DNA from: Hippopus hippopus
Taxonomy: Eukaryota; Mollusca; Bivalvia; Cardiida; Cardiidae
Assembly: GCA_946811185.2 (NCBI GenBank)
Contig: OX328107.1
Span: 41,840,360-41,904,359 of the forward strand
Length of the DNA: 64,000 nucleotides
Direction of reading: 5' to 3'
Shown here: one piece after another, positions 51,340 to 63,440 of the stretch
How positions within the stretch are numbered: position 1 is the stretch's first letter
Layout: every line of letters starts with the position of its first letter
The notes under the pieces: model-generated
What the model was told of the DNA's origin: nothing
Databases searched by the model: none
Seen by the model: only the letters and a program-made list of their open reading frames with translations
Position numbers and translations under genes: made by a program

Positions 51340-51690
51340 ATTATATATGAAGGTTACCCGCAGAATTTAAGCTTCGCTGATGAAAATACGTACTTGGAAA
51401 CATTGTGACAGAAAAAGAGAAAAGGTCTTTTGGTTGCCCAAATCCAAAACATTTACAGATAACAAATAACATGGGGCATAAATAGGTGAATTCATCTTCC
51501 ATCTTTAACAGGTTAGAAAACATTGTCGAAAAAGGAGAAAATATTAGTGACAAGCATTTCCTTGTAAACAGTGTTTTTAAAAGCCTTCCCAAGACGAGAT
51601 ATCATGACTTTAAGGCTGGTTGCAAGAAGTGGACAGTATAGATCCAAGATCAGACCGCACTTTCTGCGCAGTCTGTTCTTAATCTACACT
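51340..51690. repeat. Family A fragment and family C hairpin
   Basis: Family A pieces at 51395-51600 (hairpin half lost). Family C at 51632-51690 (AGATCCAAGATCAGACCGCA ... TGCGCAGTCTGTTCTTAATCT). Confidence 0.7.
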
Positions 51691-51869
51691 GTGCGCATGA
51701 GAAAAGTTAGTAAACCGAATTCATCGCTGCAAAGGTTATCATTGGAATGCAAGTTCTCACTTTTTTGTTCTCGTTTTGCCACAGTATTTTGTTACAAAGG
51801 TCATTGTTATATATCAAAAGCAGAGTTGAGAACGTTGTTAACCCATTACCAAACAGACCCCGATTTTAA

Positions 51870-52275
51870 CCCTTAGGCTGCTAAGCCTGACCCAAGGACC
51901 TTTGCGGACAGTGTAGATCAAGATCAGACTGTACAGAACGTGCAGTCTGATCTTGGATCTACCCTGTCCGATAAGGAGATATCTTCCGCTCAAAAATACC
52001 TTTAAACTTGCAAAATCTTGGTTTTAACTATCGGCTTAAAATTTCATTTTACTTATTTAGCAGGATAAAGATTAACGGCCCAAAAAAAGAAGGACTTTCA
52101 GAACTGTGAGAATACGAGAAAATGGCGATAATTAGCATTTTCTTTTATTTTCACAATGTTTTCTACCATTTCAATGACTAATCCCTTTGTTTGAGTCACA
52201 TTCAATTTGCCGTCGGCTATTGCTTACAATTTGGACGAGTCCAGTATTTTGCCATTTGGTAATAGGTTTAAAGAA
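51870..52275. repeat. Family C hairpin, then family A MITE
   Basis: Family C at 51880-51975 with the 'cttaggctgctaagcctgac' lead and 'gataaggag' trailer. Family A at 52078-52272 ('atggcgataattagcattttctt' decayed core; right end 'gtattttgccatttggtaa'). Confidence 0.8.
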
Positions 52276-52380
52276 AAAAAGAATTATTTTTTTATCATAC
52301 TTACCCTGAATGATATCCACAATCAAAATTTCTTTCTGATTTTTAATCTGTATTTGAATAAATAAATAAATAAATAATCA

Positions 52381-52625
52381 ATGCTCTGTGAAAGAAGGGG
52401 TTTACTATCTCTGCAAAAAGTATCGACCCAGTCCGTGCAGGCTGATTAGGGTCGAAGCTTTCTGCTAATGTTTAATTTTCTGCATGTCAAAGAAAGGACC
52501 AGTCTACCTAAGGATTCAGCCGGTTGTTAAAAAATGGATATTATGGATCCATAAATTATGTGAAAGCTTGCTTGGTATTATGCATCACGGACATGCATTA
52601 TACCCCCCCCTTTGTCAGAGTCCCG
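52381..52625. repeat. Family B MITE, hairpin shortened
   Basis: 'atgctctgtgaaagaaggggtttac' to 'cctttgtcagagtcccgctca'. The first arm is deleted to CGACCCAGTCCGTGCAGGCTG. Confidence 0.8.
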
Positions 52626-52649
52626 CTCAAATGAAAAAATAAATACACA

Positions 52650-52845
52650 AATGATGATGATGATGATGATGATAATAAAAACAACATTAATAATAATAAT
52701 AATCCAAAAGATAGAAGTAAGAAATATGACACGCACACTCCGATACTTAAACGAAAATGACTAAGAGAAAACGACGTAGATTTTAATATCCATTTTGTTG
52801 CTAAGGACGCGCGTGAGTCCCCCCCCCCCCCCCCCCCCTTTCCAT
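52650..52845. repeat. (GAT)n(AAT)n microsatellites and poly-C tract
   Basis: (GAT)n at 52651-52672, (AAT)n at 52685-52703, and a C homopolymer of about 20 bases at 52819-52838, a likely length-error site. Confidence 0.9.
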
Positions 52846-52874
52846 CTGATAACCCATTTCGATCTAGACGTTTT

Positions 52875-53645
52875 CTTTAAACTTTACCAAACAATCCCGT
52901 GCCTTCACGACTCTTAACAAAGAGAGCTTTTGAAAACATTGTGGGAAAAGAAGAATATGCTGATAAACAGCATTTTTTTCCCTTTTTCCACATTGTTTTC
53001 GATACTTTCAAGAGCAAATTCTGTCACTTTAGACGTATTTCATTCTTTACCAAACGAAATCCTTTTAGACTTGTCCGAATTAGAAGGATTTGCGGACGAT
53101 GAATTAATTGAGGTCCAAATGTTGGAATTTGTTTTAAAAAAGGGTTGAAAAAATTGTGGACAAGGTCGTTGAAATTAAGGATAATGCGGTAAGGGTTAGG
53201 TTTTTTCTTTCGTAGAGTTCGTACAAAACTCTGTAATGTCTCGTAAAGGGTTTATTCTTTCCCTGTTAGATAAACGAAACAGTTTTTTTGTAGCTCAACC
53301 CTTTTATCAAACAATCCCAACTTTTCACGATCCTTAGAAGAAAGCTTTTGAAAACACCGTGGGAAAAGGAGAAAATGCTGGTTACCAGCATTTTCTCCTT
53401 TTCCCACAATGTTTTCTGCCATTTGAAAGATATTTTTTTGGCTTGAAAGAAAAATTTAAATTGTCTTTTACAAATATTTTCAATTAGTCATAAATGTTTG
53501 TATTCAGCATTTTTTTCCATTTCCGAAAACGTTTTCTATCCTTCCGATGACGATCTTCATAATTTGAGCCACATTGTATTTGTCGTCTGCAAATGCTTTC
53601 AAATTGGACAATTCGAAATTTTGTCGTCTGGTAAGGGGTTAAACC
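52875..53645. repeat. Family A MITEs (several, partly nested)
   Basis: Cores at 52940-52990 (decayed), 53360-53405 (perfect GGGAAAAGGAGAAAATGCTGG stem) and 53500-53530 (half). Left ends 'ctttaccaaacaatcccgtgccttcacgac' and 'cttttatcaaacaatcccaacttttcacgat'; right end 'tttgtcgtctggtaaggggttaa' at about 53622-53643. Confidence 0.8.
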
Positions 53646-53689
53646 TCAAGGTTGTTTTCGCCAAAGTATCAAACAAAAAAAAAAATCAA

Positions 53690-54060
53690 CCATTGAAGAT
53701 TCGAGATCAGATTTTAAATGCTATGCAGTCTGATCCCAATCTATACTGACTCACAGAAGCACATAAATTTTTCGAAACCTTAACACCAGTCTTAGAATTA
53801 CGTATTATGTAGGTCAGTATGGTAAGTCTACAAAACTTCCGTCTCGCAGACAGTTTTTGTTTTACGTCATGCAGTAGACCTGAAAATTAATTTAAATCAT
53901 TGTGATAAAAGGAAACGAATAGTTCGTCTTTTTATTACGTTTTCATTCCTCTCTCATCGTTGATCATTCTTTCGACGATATTTATGAAGAAAGGAGCCAG
54001 GGAAGCGTGGGAAGAATATGGCTATGTGCACTGGCTTCCGCGATGAAACTGACACAATGT
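53690..54060. repeat. Family C fragment and SINE-core-like segment
   Basis: Family C at 53698-53750. 'cgttttcattcctctctcatcgttgatcattctttcgacg' through 'ggaagcgtgggaagaatatggctatgtgcactggcttccgcg' (53940-54050) matches 23440-23545 and 56195-56285. Confidence 0.6.
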
Positions 54061-54319
54061 TAAAACGACGTCGAACACCAAGCAAACAACGCACGGTGTA
54101 TTTTTGTCACAATGTTTTCACGTGTGTTCATATCGAGTGGTATCATTTTTTTTTTTTTTTAAGAAAAGCAAAACAAAACAAAACAGTTTTTTTCAACGTT
54201 TTTCGATCAGCTCGAGTTCTGGAAATTGCCAAACAGTGTTAAAACATCACTTAATACGTGAATATTTATTACAGGTATTTCATGTATCGACTGTTTCAAA
54301 TTAAAAGGATACGTATTGT

Positions 54320-54910
54320 TTTAGCGCTCCTTGTACACTGCATTTGACTGAGAAAAACTTTTCACATTTGTCCAAATTGAAAACATTTGCAGACGACAAA
54401 TTAATTGTTGCTCAAATGATGGTTATTGTCTGTGAAAAGGTAAAAAATTCTCCTTTTCCCTCAATGTCTTCAAATATTATTCCTGAGAGATGTTGCATAT
54501 GTATTGCACTGAGTATAAGATTAACACTTTACCAGACAATACGAGGTTTTAACGAAGATATAAGGTTTTTGAAAACATTGCGAGAAAAAGATTAAAATGT
54601 TTGTAACCAGCATTTTTCTCATTTTTCTACAATGTTTTCTACCTTATCAAAGAACTCTGGTTCATTTCAACCACCTACGACTTTGTCGTCTGCACATGCT
54701 TCCAATTTTGAGTTAATTCTACCGGACGACAAAATCTCCAGTCTCTCCAAATGGAAAGCATATGCAAGCGACAAAGAATATGTAACTCAAAAACTGAAAT
54801 TTCTCTTCGAAAGTGAAGAAAACCAGCATTTTCTTTTTTTCCAACAATGTTGTCAAACACCTTTGCCCTTAGGGTCGTTAAAACTTGGGTTTGTGGTGTA
54901 GAAGGTTAAA
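54320..54910. repeat. Family A MITEs, diverged
   Basis: Copies at 54345-54500 (hairpin lost), 54522-54690 and 54690-54910 ('accggacgacaaaatctccag', right end 'ttgtggtgtagaaggttaa'). Confidence 0.7.
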
Positions 54911-54939
54911 TACACGTTGGTTCCCTCATATTTCACAAC

Positions 54940-55110
54940 AAATATCTAAAACAAAGATAGACGATGTAAATTTGCCACCAAATAGGAAGGGGCCCTTAAA
55001 ATAAACATGTCTACACTTTTGACCAATCACAAGTTTGTACTTATTCATTTGTTATCAGTACCAAAAAGTAGGTCAAAAGCCAGCACATGCAGCTACGCAG
55101 AAAAACATCG
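54940..55110. repeat. Family H repeat, copy 2
   Basis: Ordered match to 39590-39785; see that entry. Ends near 'gcagctacgcagaaaaaca'. Confidence 0.65.
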
Positions 55111-55166
55111 TCTGCCTGTTAGTATCAGGAAGAAAAGAATGTTAATTCCCTAAACTGCTAAACACG

Positions 55167-56037
55167 TTAACTCTGTACCGAACGACAAAATTCTAGACTC
55201 CTCCAAATCCTTTCAAATGAAGTGCCAACAACGTAGACTGGGAAAACGAATTTATAAAAGGTCACTCAGAAGCTTTAGTAGCTTACGCACAGAATTGTGC
55301 ATTAGGCCTCTGTGAACTTTATGAACTTTATAAACTTTAAATTGAGAGCATGTGCAGACGACAAATTAAATGAGGTTCAAATAGTACGATTTTTTGGGGT
55401 TTTTTTGCAGGCTAAAAACATTGTGGAAAAAAAGGGAAAATGCTTGTAACCAGAATTTTCTCCTTTTCCCAAAATGTTTTGAAAACATTTTTGTACGACA
55501 TGGTCGTCAAAAAACGTGATTGTCTGGTAAAAGGTTAATCAAAAATTGACAAGTCAATAGTTTATAAAAAACTTGATTTTTTGTTCAAGTTCGGGACAAT
55601 GTCAGTAGTTGATTCAAGATCGGATGACATGTTCTGTGCAGTCTGATCGTGGATCTACACTGTCCACAGAAGGCACTCTGACTTTTCATTTATAATGTCC
55701 GCAAAAGGCACTGGATTACACTTATCAGCCAAAGGGTTACAAGAGAATACGTAGTACGAATTACGTATTTCCGCCTTGCGTTATCTTCTTTCCAAGTAAT
55801 TGTGCTAATCCTCTACCAAACATATACCGAGTTTTAACGACCCTGAAGAAAAAGACTTTTGAAAACATTGTTGGAAAAAGGAGATAATACTGGTAAACAA
55901 CCTTTTCTCGTTTTCCCACATGTTTTTTTAACCTAGCAAAGGTAGAAAGCATCATTTCAGCTACATTTATTTTGTCGTCTGCTAATGCTTTCAATTTGGT
56001 CGAGGCCGAATTTTATCATTTGGTAAAGAATTAATTC
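55167..56037. repeat. Family A and C elements
   Basis: Family A bounded by TTAA at 55167-55170 and 55535-55538, enlarged by an insertion between 55215 and 55330, core hairpin at 55430-55475. Family C-like hairpin at 55590-55670. Family A in reverse order at 55800-56035. Confidence 0.7.
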
Positions 56038-56089
56038 CTGCAGCTGACAGGTGCGTCTCAAGGCGTTTCTGCGGACAGTGTATATTATT

Positions 56090-56290
56090 TTCAAACCTAG
56101 CCCGTTTGTTTAGTTGGTAAAGAAGAGAGTATAAAACCATGACGGGTCGTTGGTTTGAATCTATTGCTCGGCCATTTTCATTCCGAGGACTGATGATAGT
56201 CTTTGCAACAAGATTTATTCCTCTCTCACTGCTGTCTGTTTCGATGATGGTTATATAGGAAAGTGGCCAGTGGCTTATGAAAAACATTTA
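56090..56290 (+). repeat. tRNA-derived SINE
   Basis: AGCCCGTTTGTTTAGTTGGT (A-box region) and GGTCGTTGGTTTGAATCTAT (B-box region) form a tRNA-like head at 56098-56165. The body 'ttcattccgaggactgatgatagtctttgcaacaagattt ... cagtggcttatgaaaaac' is the segment also seen at 23400-23545. 56291-57023 shows no supported gene. Confidence 0.7.
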
Positions 56291-57025
56291 GCGAAAACAT
56301 AAATATGTGCACTTGCCGCCGCGGTAGACCATAAATAATGTTGTAAAAAGGGGATCTTACATGTTTATGTAGACCTATTATCGTTTTTATCAAACGAGTT
56401 GCCTAAAATTATATGAGGCCAGCCTTTGCGAGCGTCAAATATATATTTTAGATAACGAGCTTGATAAAAAATGATAATACATGTATAAGCACGAATGTGA
56501 GATTCTATTTATTACATAAAACGAATGACAAACAAATAAATGTCCTGCATCATCACATTCAACCTTTAGACCATTCATGAGTCCATGTTTACAGAAGTAG
56601 TTCGGTTTGAAATCTGTACATATACACAAGACGATAGCTCTGTGACATTTACATCGAAAGTAGAATGAAACAGAAAATAGAGGGAGTAAATCGAAACAGT
56701 TCAACGATTTTGCTGACTTTAGATAACTTATGCTACATTTCTTATTGTTATTAAACATGAAAATTATAACACGTTCCGCACGTATGTAAACGTCTGTGCA
56801 ACAACGACCACTCGTCACAACTCGGCGGATTCCGTACCTACATCTAACCTCGTCCGTATCAAGAGAGTTTCAATTTTAAAATACTGCCAGTCACAGGATC
56901 TTAAACATGGCGGCGCAATGGTAATGGCAACAACAGCCACGGTGATAAGCAACCTATAGCTGAAAAATGCCAACTGATCGACCGAGTTGGAAAATAAATG
57001 TAAAACCTTTTTGTCATCGGAAATA

Positions 57026-58560
57026 TACTGAACCAAAAAAGAAACTTCCCCTGTGTTTAAGTGCAGATATACACAAATATGAAAATCAGGATTAAACTAG
57101 ATTTATATGCATTGAAAGAGTATTTTATTGCGACTTTGTGTGAAAAAAATTATTGCTGAGGGTTTATCCGAAAGTAGTGAAATGGTAGTTAAAATGCGGA
57201 AGGGGTCGTTCACCAAAATCACAAATTAATACCGGGTATGACCACCTTCAGCATGAAGGACTGCCTGGCATCGTTGGCGCATAGAACGGATAAGTGTATT
57301 GATTTCAGCTTGTGGAATGTTGTTCCATTCCTGAATTAAGGCTTGTCTTAGCTGAATGACGTTTGACGATGGAATAGGGCGACGTCTAACACGCTGGTCC
57401 AAATTATCCCAAAGGTGTTCAATGGGATTCAGATCAGGGCTTTTGGCAGGCCAGTCATTAATAAATGCAATGTTATTCGCCCTGAGGAAATTCACATTGT
57501 CCCTAGCTGTATGGTTTGTGGCATTATCATGCTGAAAAAGAGTGATATTGACATTATTTTGAAACAGTGGGATAACGTGCCTCGCAAGAATTTCATCTCG
57601 GTAGCGTTGGACATTCAAATTCCCTTCGATAACGACGAGATTAGTGCGAAAACCATGTTCAATGCCCGCCCAGACCAAGACAGAACCCCCACCCCCAAAA
57701 CGATCTCGTTCAAGTACGCAACAGTCGGCATAACGTTCATTTCTTCTACGGTATACTCGAACCCTGCCATCACCTCGATGAATGGAAAAATTGGGACTCG
57801 TCAGAGAAAAGAACGCTATTCCATTGTTGTCTAAGCCAGCGTTGGTGTGTACGTGCCCAATTAACACGATTTACGCGGTGACGTCGCGTCGAAACACAAC
57901 CAACGTATGGACGACGTGCACGTAGCCCACCCTCGCGCAAGCGATTGCGCACAGTTTGGGCAGATATACGCTTGTTATGTGTACCAGGGGTGTTAGCAGC
58001 AGTGGCTGTGGCAGTTTGGAAGCGATTGCGCAGGTGGGTGTTCCGAATATAGCGGTCTTGGCCGCGCGTCGTGAAGCGAGGACGTCCACTACGTGGTCGA
58101 TCTTCCGTACGCCCTGTTGCTGTAAAACGTTGCCTAAGGTGTCGAATAGCACGAGTAGAACATCCAATATTCATAGCAACAGCAGTCATCGTCATACCAG
58201 CATTAAGCATGCCAATGGCGCGTTCGCGTAAATTTTGCTGAATTCTAGGCATATCAAAAATAAAGAAAACTAAAAAGAATTTAATTTTTTTCAACGTCTT
58301 TTTCTTATTGACATGAAAGTCTATAAAATTAGACTGAAAGGTGTCAAAAAATATACACGAATTATACTGGTCCGTGCATGCACGTGAAAATCGCTTTCAG
58401 CGGGTTTCTTCTGCAAAATGCTTTCAATCGATTTAAAATTTGTTTTATCGGACACATAATCGTTCGCCCGAATATATGTAGGTCATCTGATATTTTGATT
58501 TTTTTTAATAACATTGCATTTGCACTTAAACACAGGGGAAGTTTCTTTTTTGGTTCAGTA
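57026..58560 (-). mobile_element. Tc1/mariner transposon, complete, 1535 bp
   Basis: Perfect 40-bp terminal inverted repeats at 57026-57065 and 58521-58560 (ends TACTGAACCAAAAAAGAAAC), flanked by TA at 57024-57025 and 58561-58562, the superfamily's target duplication. It contains one transposase gene on the minus strand, broken by a frameshift. Perfect TIRs suggest a fairly recent copy. Confidence 0.95.
57226..58255 (-). pseudogene. Tc1/mariner transposase, one frameshift
   Basis: Two overlapping frames: 57770-58294 (the likely start is the MPRIQQNLRERAIG methionine near 58252; the upstream part is leader) and 57226-57867. The first has the N-terminal helix-turn-helix (MTAVAMNIGCSTRAIRHLRQ), a GRPRF hook (SGRPRFTTRGQD) and the first catalytic Asp in VLFSDESQF. 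The second has the second Asp in LFQHDNATNHTA and the Glu in SPDLNPIEHLWD, 35 residues apart (DD35E by my count; classic Tc1 is DD34E). The frame changes inside a T5 run near 57785-57789, consistent with one extra base. The product would be truncated and inactive. ORFs on the plus strand here are shadows. Confidence 0.92.
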
Positions 58561-58634
58561 TATATTTAGAAAGATTCCCACGGAACACTGTGACTAGTGC
58601 TTGCTTTCTAAGTGGAGTGTTACGATTTTAAGAA

Positions 58635-58744
58635 CGGTGAAGCGGTGTAATTCCGGCGAAGAAATGTACCGTGTAGGTGCATATCAAGCTACCAGATACA
58701 GCCGAGGGACTTGATCAACGGATCACCCGAGGTTTGCCGAATGC
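58635..58744. repeat. Inverted repeat, left member (partner 63870-63980)
   Basis: About 110 bp ('ttccggcgaagaaatgtaccgtgtaggtgcatat ... gtttgccgaatgc') matching the inverse complement of 63870-63980 with only a few differences. 5.2 kb apart. See findings. Confidence 0.8.
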
Positions 58745-58859
58745 AACAACGACGTCATTTTCCCGCGAAATGGCGAAGTAGCACAAATTCCCGCACGTGC
58801 TGTGATTGGTTTCACGCGTTCATTATAACTTAAAAAATAACCAGAACAGGAACCCAAAA

Positions 58860-59400
58860 ACGATGATTGATTGATCGATTGATCGATCGATCGATTCATT
58901 CGTTTATTCATTCATTCATTCATTCATTCAAAACTCGGGATTGTGTCGTAACGGGTTTAGCATTAGGCGACATACGAAGTTTCGTATGTATTTGAAGCAA
59001 GGAAATAGGTCCTTTCTTTAATAACAGAGAAAACATTGTTTGAAAGAGAGCAATAGTGTGTAAAAAGCAATCTTTCTTTTTCTGAAAGTTCTTAGCAGCT
59101 GTTGGTTGGTTGAATGAATGAATAAATGAATGAACAATTGAACGAATGAATGAACGAACGAACGAACGAACGAATGAATGAACGGACGGACGGACGGACT
59201 ACAGATCGAACGAATGAATGATAAACAAATAAGCTAGAAAGAGCTATTAGGTAGAAGAACGAAAGAATCAATCAATAAATTAATCGATTAATCTGTCCAT
59301 TCATCTGTCCATCGATAAATCAGTCGATCGATCGATCGATCAATCAATCAATCAATGAACGAACGAGTGAATCAACCAATCAATCAATCAAACAAGCAAG
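58860..59400. repeat. Simple-repeat cluster (GATC/ATTC, GAAC/GAAT, GATC)
   Basis: ATTGATCGATCG/ATTC tract at 58862-58930, GAATGAAC/GGAC tract at 59110-59220, and ATCGATCGATCAATCA tract at 59270-59395. Related tetranucleotides on both strands, with about 180 bp of other sequence between the first two. Confidence 0.85.
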
Positions 59401-59499
59401 GGTGGTACAGGATGTAATATTCTCTGAAGTTTATCACAGACGTGAAATAGACCAAACCTGTAATCGGTGCACAAAGCCTAGTGTCCTCTTAACCTTTTG

Positions 59500-59605
59500 A
59501 CTGCTGAGCGCGACTCAATGACCTTTTGCGGACAATGTAGATCAAGATCAGACTGCACAGAACGTGCAGTCTGATCTTTGATCTACACTGTCCGTCACGA
59601 TGAGT
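59500..59605. repeat. Family C hairpin, good copy
   Basis: 'ttttgactgctgagcgcgactcaatgac' lead, then arms GGACAATGTAGATCAAGATC ... GATCTTTGATCTACACTGTCC around AGACTGCACAGAACGTGCAGTCT. Nearly identical to 1-92 and 51880-51975. Confidence 0.88.
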
Positions 59606-59659
59606 TTTTTCCCCCAGCAACAAGCAGTTTGTAACCGCAAAGGTTCGGTATTATAATAT

Positions 59660-59922
59660 TGGCTTGCAACACGCGAAAAGGGGCATTCGGACATTTGCGT
59701 AAAGTGTCGTCTCAGATCAGCCTGCACAGTCCGCGCAGGCTAATCCGAGACGGCACTTTACGACTACATTAGATTGTGTTCTTCATTAGACTTGCGCAAA
59801 ACGGAAAATTACATAAAAAAGGAAAGTGTCGTTTCGGATTAGCCTGCGCGGACTGCGCAGGCTGATCCGAGACGACACTTTACGCAAATGTCCGAATGCC
59901 CCTTTTCGCGTATTGCAAGCCA
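59660..59922. mobile_element. Family D MITE, full copy
   Basis: TGGCTTGCAACACGCGAAAA at the left and its inverse TTTTCGCG.ATTGCAAGCCA at the right, with two internal TCAGCCTGC/GCGCAGGCT hairpins. 263 bp; close to 29710-29971. Confidence 0.88.
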
Positions 59923-60179
59923 ATTATTATATACTATTGGCTGGAAATCTTCATTCTATTTATTTAGTAGCTTAAAGATTATGATCAAAAGATAAAAGCA
60001 AGTACTTGTGCGTAAATCAAAACAAAAAGGGCGGAGGCCTAGATCTTAGAGACGAGGCATTGATCGAAGATTTCCAAGAAAATGACGACGTTGTCATAGC
60101 AAAGATCTTCAGTTAAAATGGACCAATCAGCGTGCTCGTCTGCTCCTACGTTTGAAACAAGGAAGTCGAATGTCCAGAC

Positions 60180-60810
60180 GACAAAACTTAATTCTTGAAC
60201 TCTTCACCAAACGACAAAATCTAATATTTTCCCAATTTGATAGAGTTCGCAGACGACAAATAAATGTGCCTCAAATCATAGGAATAGTCTCGGAAATTTT
60301 AGAAAAGCATTGTGGGACAAGAAGTAAATGCTGGTTTCCAGCATTTTCTTTTCCCACTTTGTTTTCAAAGGCCCTCTTTCCGAGGGTCGTAAAGAATGGT
60401 AACAGTTTGTAGAGTGTTAAGCTACATAAATTAACGTGCTGTTTTTGGTCAATGAACAAAGAATCGCATATTCTGATTTCAAAGATTTTTTTTCTTGTGG
60501 GTGAAGTATGTCACTTAGAAAACTGACTGTGTAGATCTACGATCAGACAGCACTTTTGATGTCTCAAATATCAGACTTTTCAATCTGATCTTGTCCACAC
60601 AGTGCGCAAATGAAAGGAAAATCGCTTTAAGCAGGGAAAGCGTTTAAAATGTAACAAGGTGACGACGTGAAAGTGCTTTAGCATGGCTTTGTAAATAAGA
60701 TGTAGAAATAAAGACCCTTTCATGTCAAAGAAAGTGATTACATTAACATTGTGGGGTTTTTTTTCCAACACGAAAAAATAACGCCACATTTGGAAAAGGT
60801 GTGTCGACGT

Positions 60811-60869
<59 letters not shown>

Positions 60870-61110
60870 AACACTTGCCTTAACAAAGACCATGAACGAA
60901 ATTGTCGCAAGCCTACTTAGTCAAACGTGGACATCGGTCAATTAGACCTTTTAATCCTTCTAAAGACTTCTAAAGAAATAATGCTAAATGATTTCTCGCC
61001 AACGGTGAAAACCAAAGGGTAGTGATTTCAGAGCTCAGTTCGCCAGAAAAAGAATCTCGCCATTTCGAACAGTATGGATCCAAGATCGGACTGCACATTT
61101 TAGATCTGCA
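60180..61110. repeat. Family A MITE, family C fragments and a (CTGT)n(CT)n tract
   Basis: Family A at about 60185-60422 (core AAGTAAATGCTGG / CCAGCATTTTCTT at 60322-60348). Family C fragments at 60528-60605 and 61062-61115. Microsatellite (CTGT)n(CT)n at 60811-60868. Confidence 0.8.
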
Positions 61111-61399
61111 CTGTCTGCAAGAGCACATTGACTCGCACTTATCATCCAAGGCTTGAACAGAAAAAAGTGTATCTTCACATGATGCATACGCTTGTACAAT
61201 TTTTACCTCTAAGCTCTAGTTCTACAAAGCTTTTGCTAAATTAAAAAAAAAAAATGTCTAAAAGAGAGCATTTTCTCTCCCCCCCTCCCTTCGCTACATT
61301 TCCTTGTCGACGTAGTGTCCTATTCTGTAAACAGTTTTCTCCTTCCCCTCTACTACTTTATGGTCTATCTGAAACCTATTTGCCGTGTATACTTTTTAC

Positions 61400-62045
61400 G
61401 TCCCTGCTGTTTACAGCTTTTGAAAAAACATCATGGGAAAAAAGGGTCAGTTGCTTGTAACAAAAATTACTCCTTTTACAATCATGTTTTCTCACCTCTG
61501 AAAAAACACAGTTTCCTTCTAATCAAAATTTTCATCTTTTGTGCAGTTTGAAATACTTTTTGGGGGTCTTGGAATATCCTTTACAAGGGTTTGTTGTATT
61601 TTCTTCTTTCTCTGGTGATTTTTAACTCTTTATCTGAAGATAAAAGTTTAGGCTTGTCCACAATGAAAGCACTGGGAAACGACAATTTAAATTTGCTATT
61701 GCAAATGTGGAAAACAGCGTGGGAGAAAACTCTGGCTGCCAGCATTTTTTCCTGTTCCCACGGTGTTTTCAAAAATCTTTTTCCTTATGGTTGTTAAAAT
61801 CTCGGGATAGTTGGGTGAACCTTTTACACAAAAACAATCCCTTTTTTACAAAACCCTGAACATTGTGGGAAGAAAAAAGAGAAAATGCTGGTAACTAGCA
61901 TTTTCTCCTTTCCGAACAATGTTTACTACGCTTTCAAAGATAGAATTCATCATTTGTGCTAAATCTAATTTGTCGTCTGCAATTGCTTCCAAAATTGGAC
62001 AAGTTAAGAAATTTTTTTGTGTGGTACAGAGCTGAGGAACAAAGT
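61400..62045. repeat. Three family A MITEs
   Basis: 61425-61505 (decayed), 61622-61812 ('ttaactctttatctgaagataaaagtttaggcttgtcc', core TCTGGCTGCCAGCATTTTTTCC) and 61845-62040 in reverse order (core AGAAAATGCTGG / CTAGCATTTTCTCC at 61880-61908). 62046-63370 shows no supported gene or repeat. Confidence 0.78.
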
Positions 62046-63373
62046 AGGCCTCCAATGCTAAAGGGCTCATAAATTTTTGAAGGCGTATCCGAAAAAATGA
62101 TCTTTGTATCTAGGCAATGTACTATGTAACACTTAAGCGGGGCCTTTTAACATTTTCTTTTCCTCCGAGAATTAGAATATACGGTTAATTCACATCTTTG
62201 AGGTCGTTAACATTCGCAGAGGCCTGAAAACTGGTTTAACGCCCGAGTGAATAAATGCTATTATTGCATAAAGGAAAAGTCTTTTAGCAATAATTTGCAA
62301 CAATAGCAAAAATATTTTCATAGAAATGCAAATAAGCGAACTTCAAATTTACTGGACATAAATGGGTAAAAACCGGAAGTCGGCGAAAAAGTTTTTGTTA
62401 CGAACGGTGAAGGGCCGTTAGTCCTACATGTCAGTTTTGATTCTCTCGGTGTAAATTCACTTCGAATGATTTTTAATACAAAGTGGACTTCTGTGGGATA
62501 AACTTGCACAGATCTGGATCGATTTTAACTAGGATAAATGAGTGGATATGAATTTCTGTAACCGAAAGACGTCCAATGGATAGATCTATATCAAGCGAAA
62601 GAATTGCCGATCACGCTAAATTTAGCTGGTGTAGAGGGCATTTCACGAGTGATTTTTTGTTCATATCTCGATTCGACTGAGATTCTGTCCAAAATTTTGT
62701 TTGTGGTGTACTAATATCATCAAAGACAAGCCATCAAGAGGATCTAATATGGTACAAGTTCCTACAGTTTGTTGGTCGGAGTCTAGGGGAGTTCTGACAA
62801 GGACAAACGTTGTTTACAAGGTAGGCCCGGATCGAGGATATTGATAGTACAAAGCCGGGCGTTAATGGCGCGTGAATTTACTGATTATTACACGTTTTCT
62901 CCCGTTAACGTCCGGTTTTTTCCCGTTAATACATGCTTATAACGGCCTGGAAAGGCACATTTTATGCAATAATTTCTTGTTAAACACTGATAAATACTGC
63001 AACTTTTTATCTCATGCTTTATGGTGGATTATAATGTTTGATAAATCACGGTTACGACCAACGAAATTTACCGTAAATGTTTCCCTAACTCTTCAACTGA
63101 AGGCGGAAACAGAAGTTCCAATGCACTTAGTCTAATTACCTAGGAAAACAGCACGTGCTATTCAACCAGACGGAAAGATGACGTAGCTAACGCGCATTTA
63201 CCCTTCACTTCTCGCGCTCTACGTAATATTGTAATGCGTTGTTAATGTTGGGGGAAGTGCGCCACCGGGAACTACCGAAAACAGCTGTACTGGATTTTGA
63301 TGAAAGTCTCGACAAAAAAGGAGTTAGAAGCATGAAATAAATAGATTTTTTTTTCGGCGAATGATCGAAATTC

Positions 63374-63440
63374 ATTTTATCGAGTGAACATCATCAGTAA
63401 TTTTTTAAAAATATTACCGATGATGTTCACTCGATAAAAT
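63374..63440. repeat. Near-perfect 28-bp hairpin
   Basis: Left arm starts ATTTTATCGAGTGAACATCA (63374-63401) and right arm ends TGATGTTCACTCGATAAAAT (63413-63440), one mismatch, loop of about 11 A/T bases. Not one of the other families here. Confidence 0.85.

Noticed and set aside
56435..57036. Two minus-strand ORFs (127 and 73 codons) as a host gene
   Set aside because: No domain, no repeats of codon periodicity that I can see and no splice context; could not be supported.
57415..58231. Plus-strand ORFs within the Tc1 element
   Set aside because: Antisense shadows of the transposase gene.
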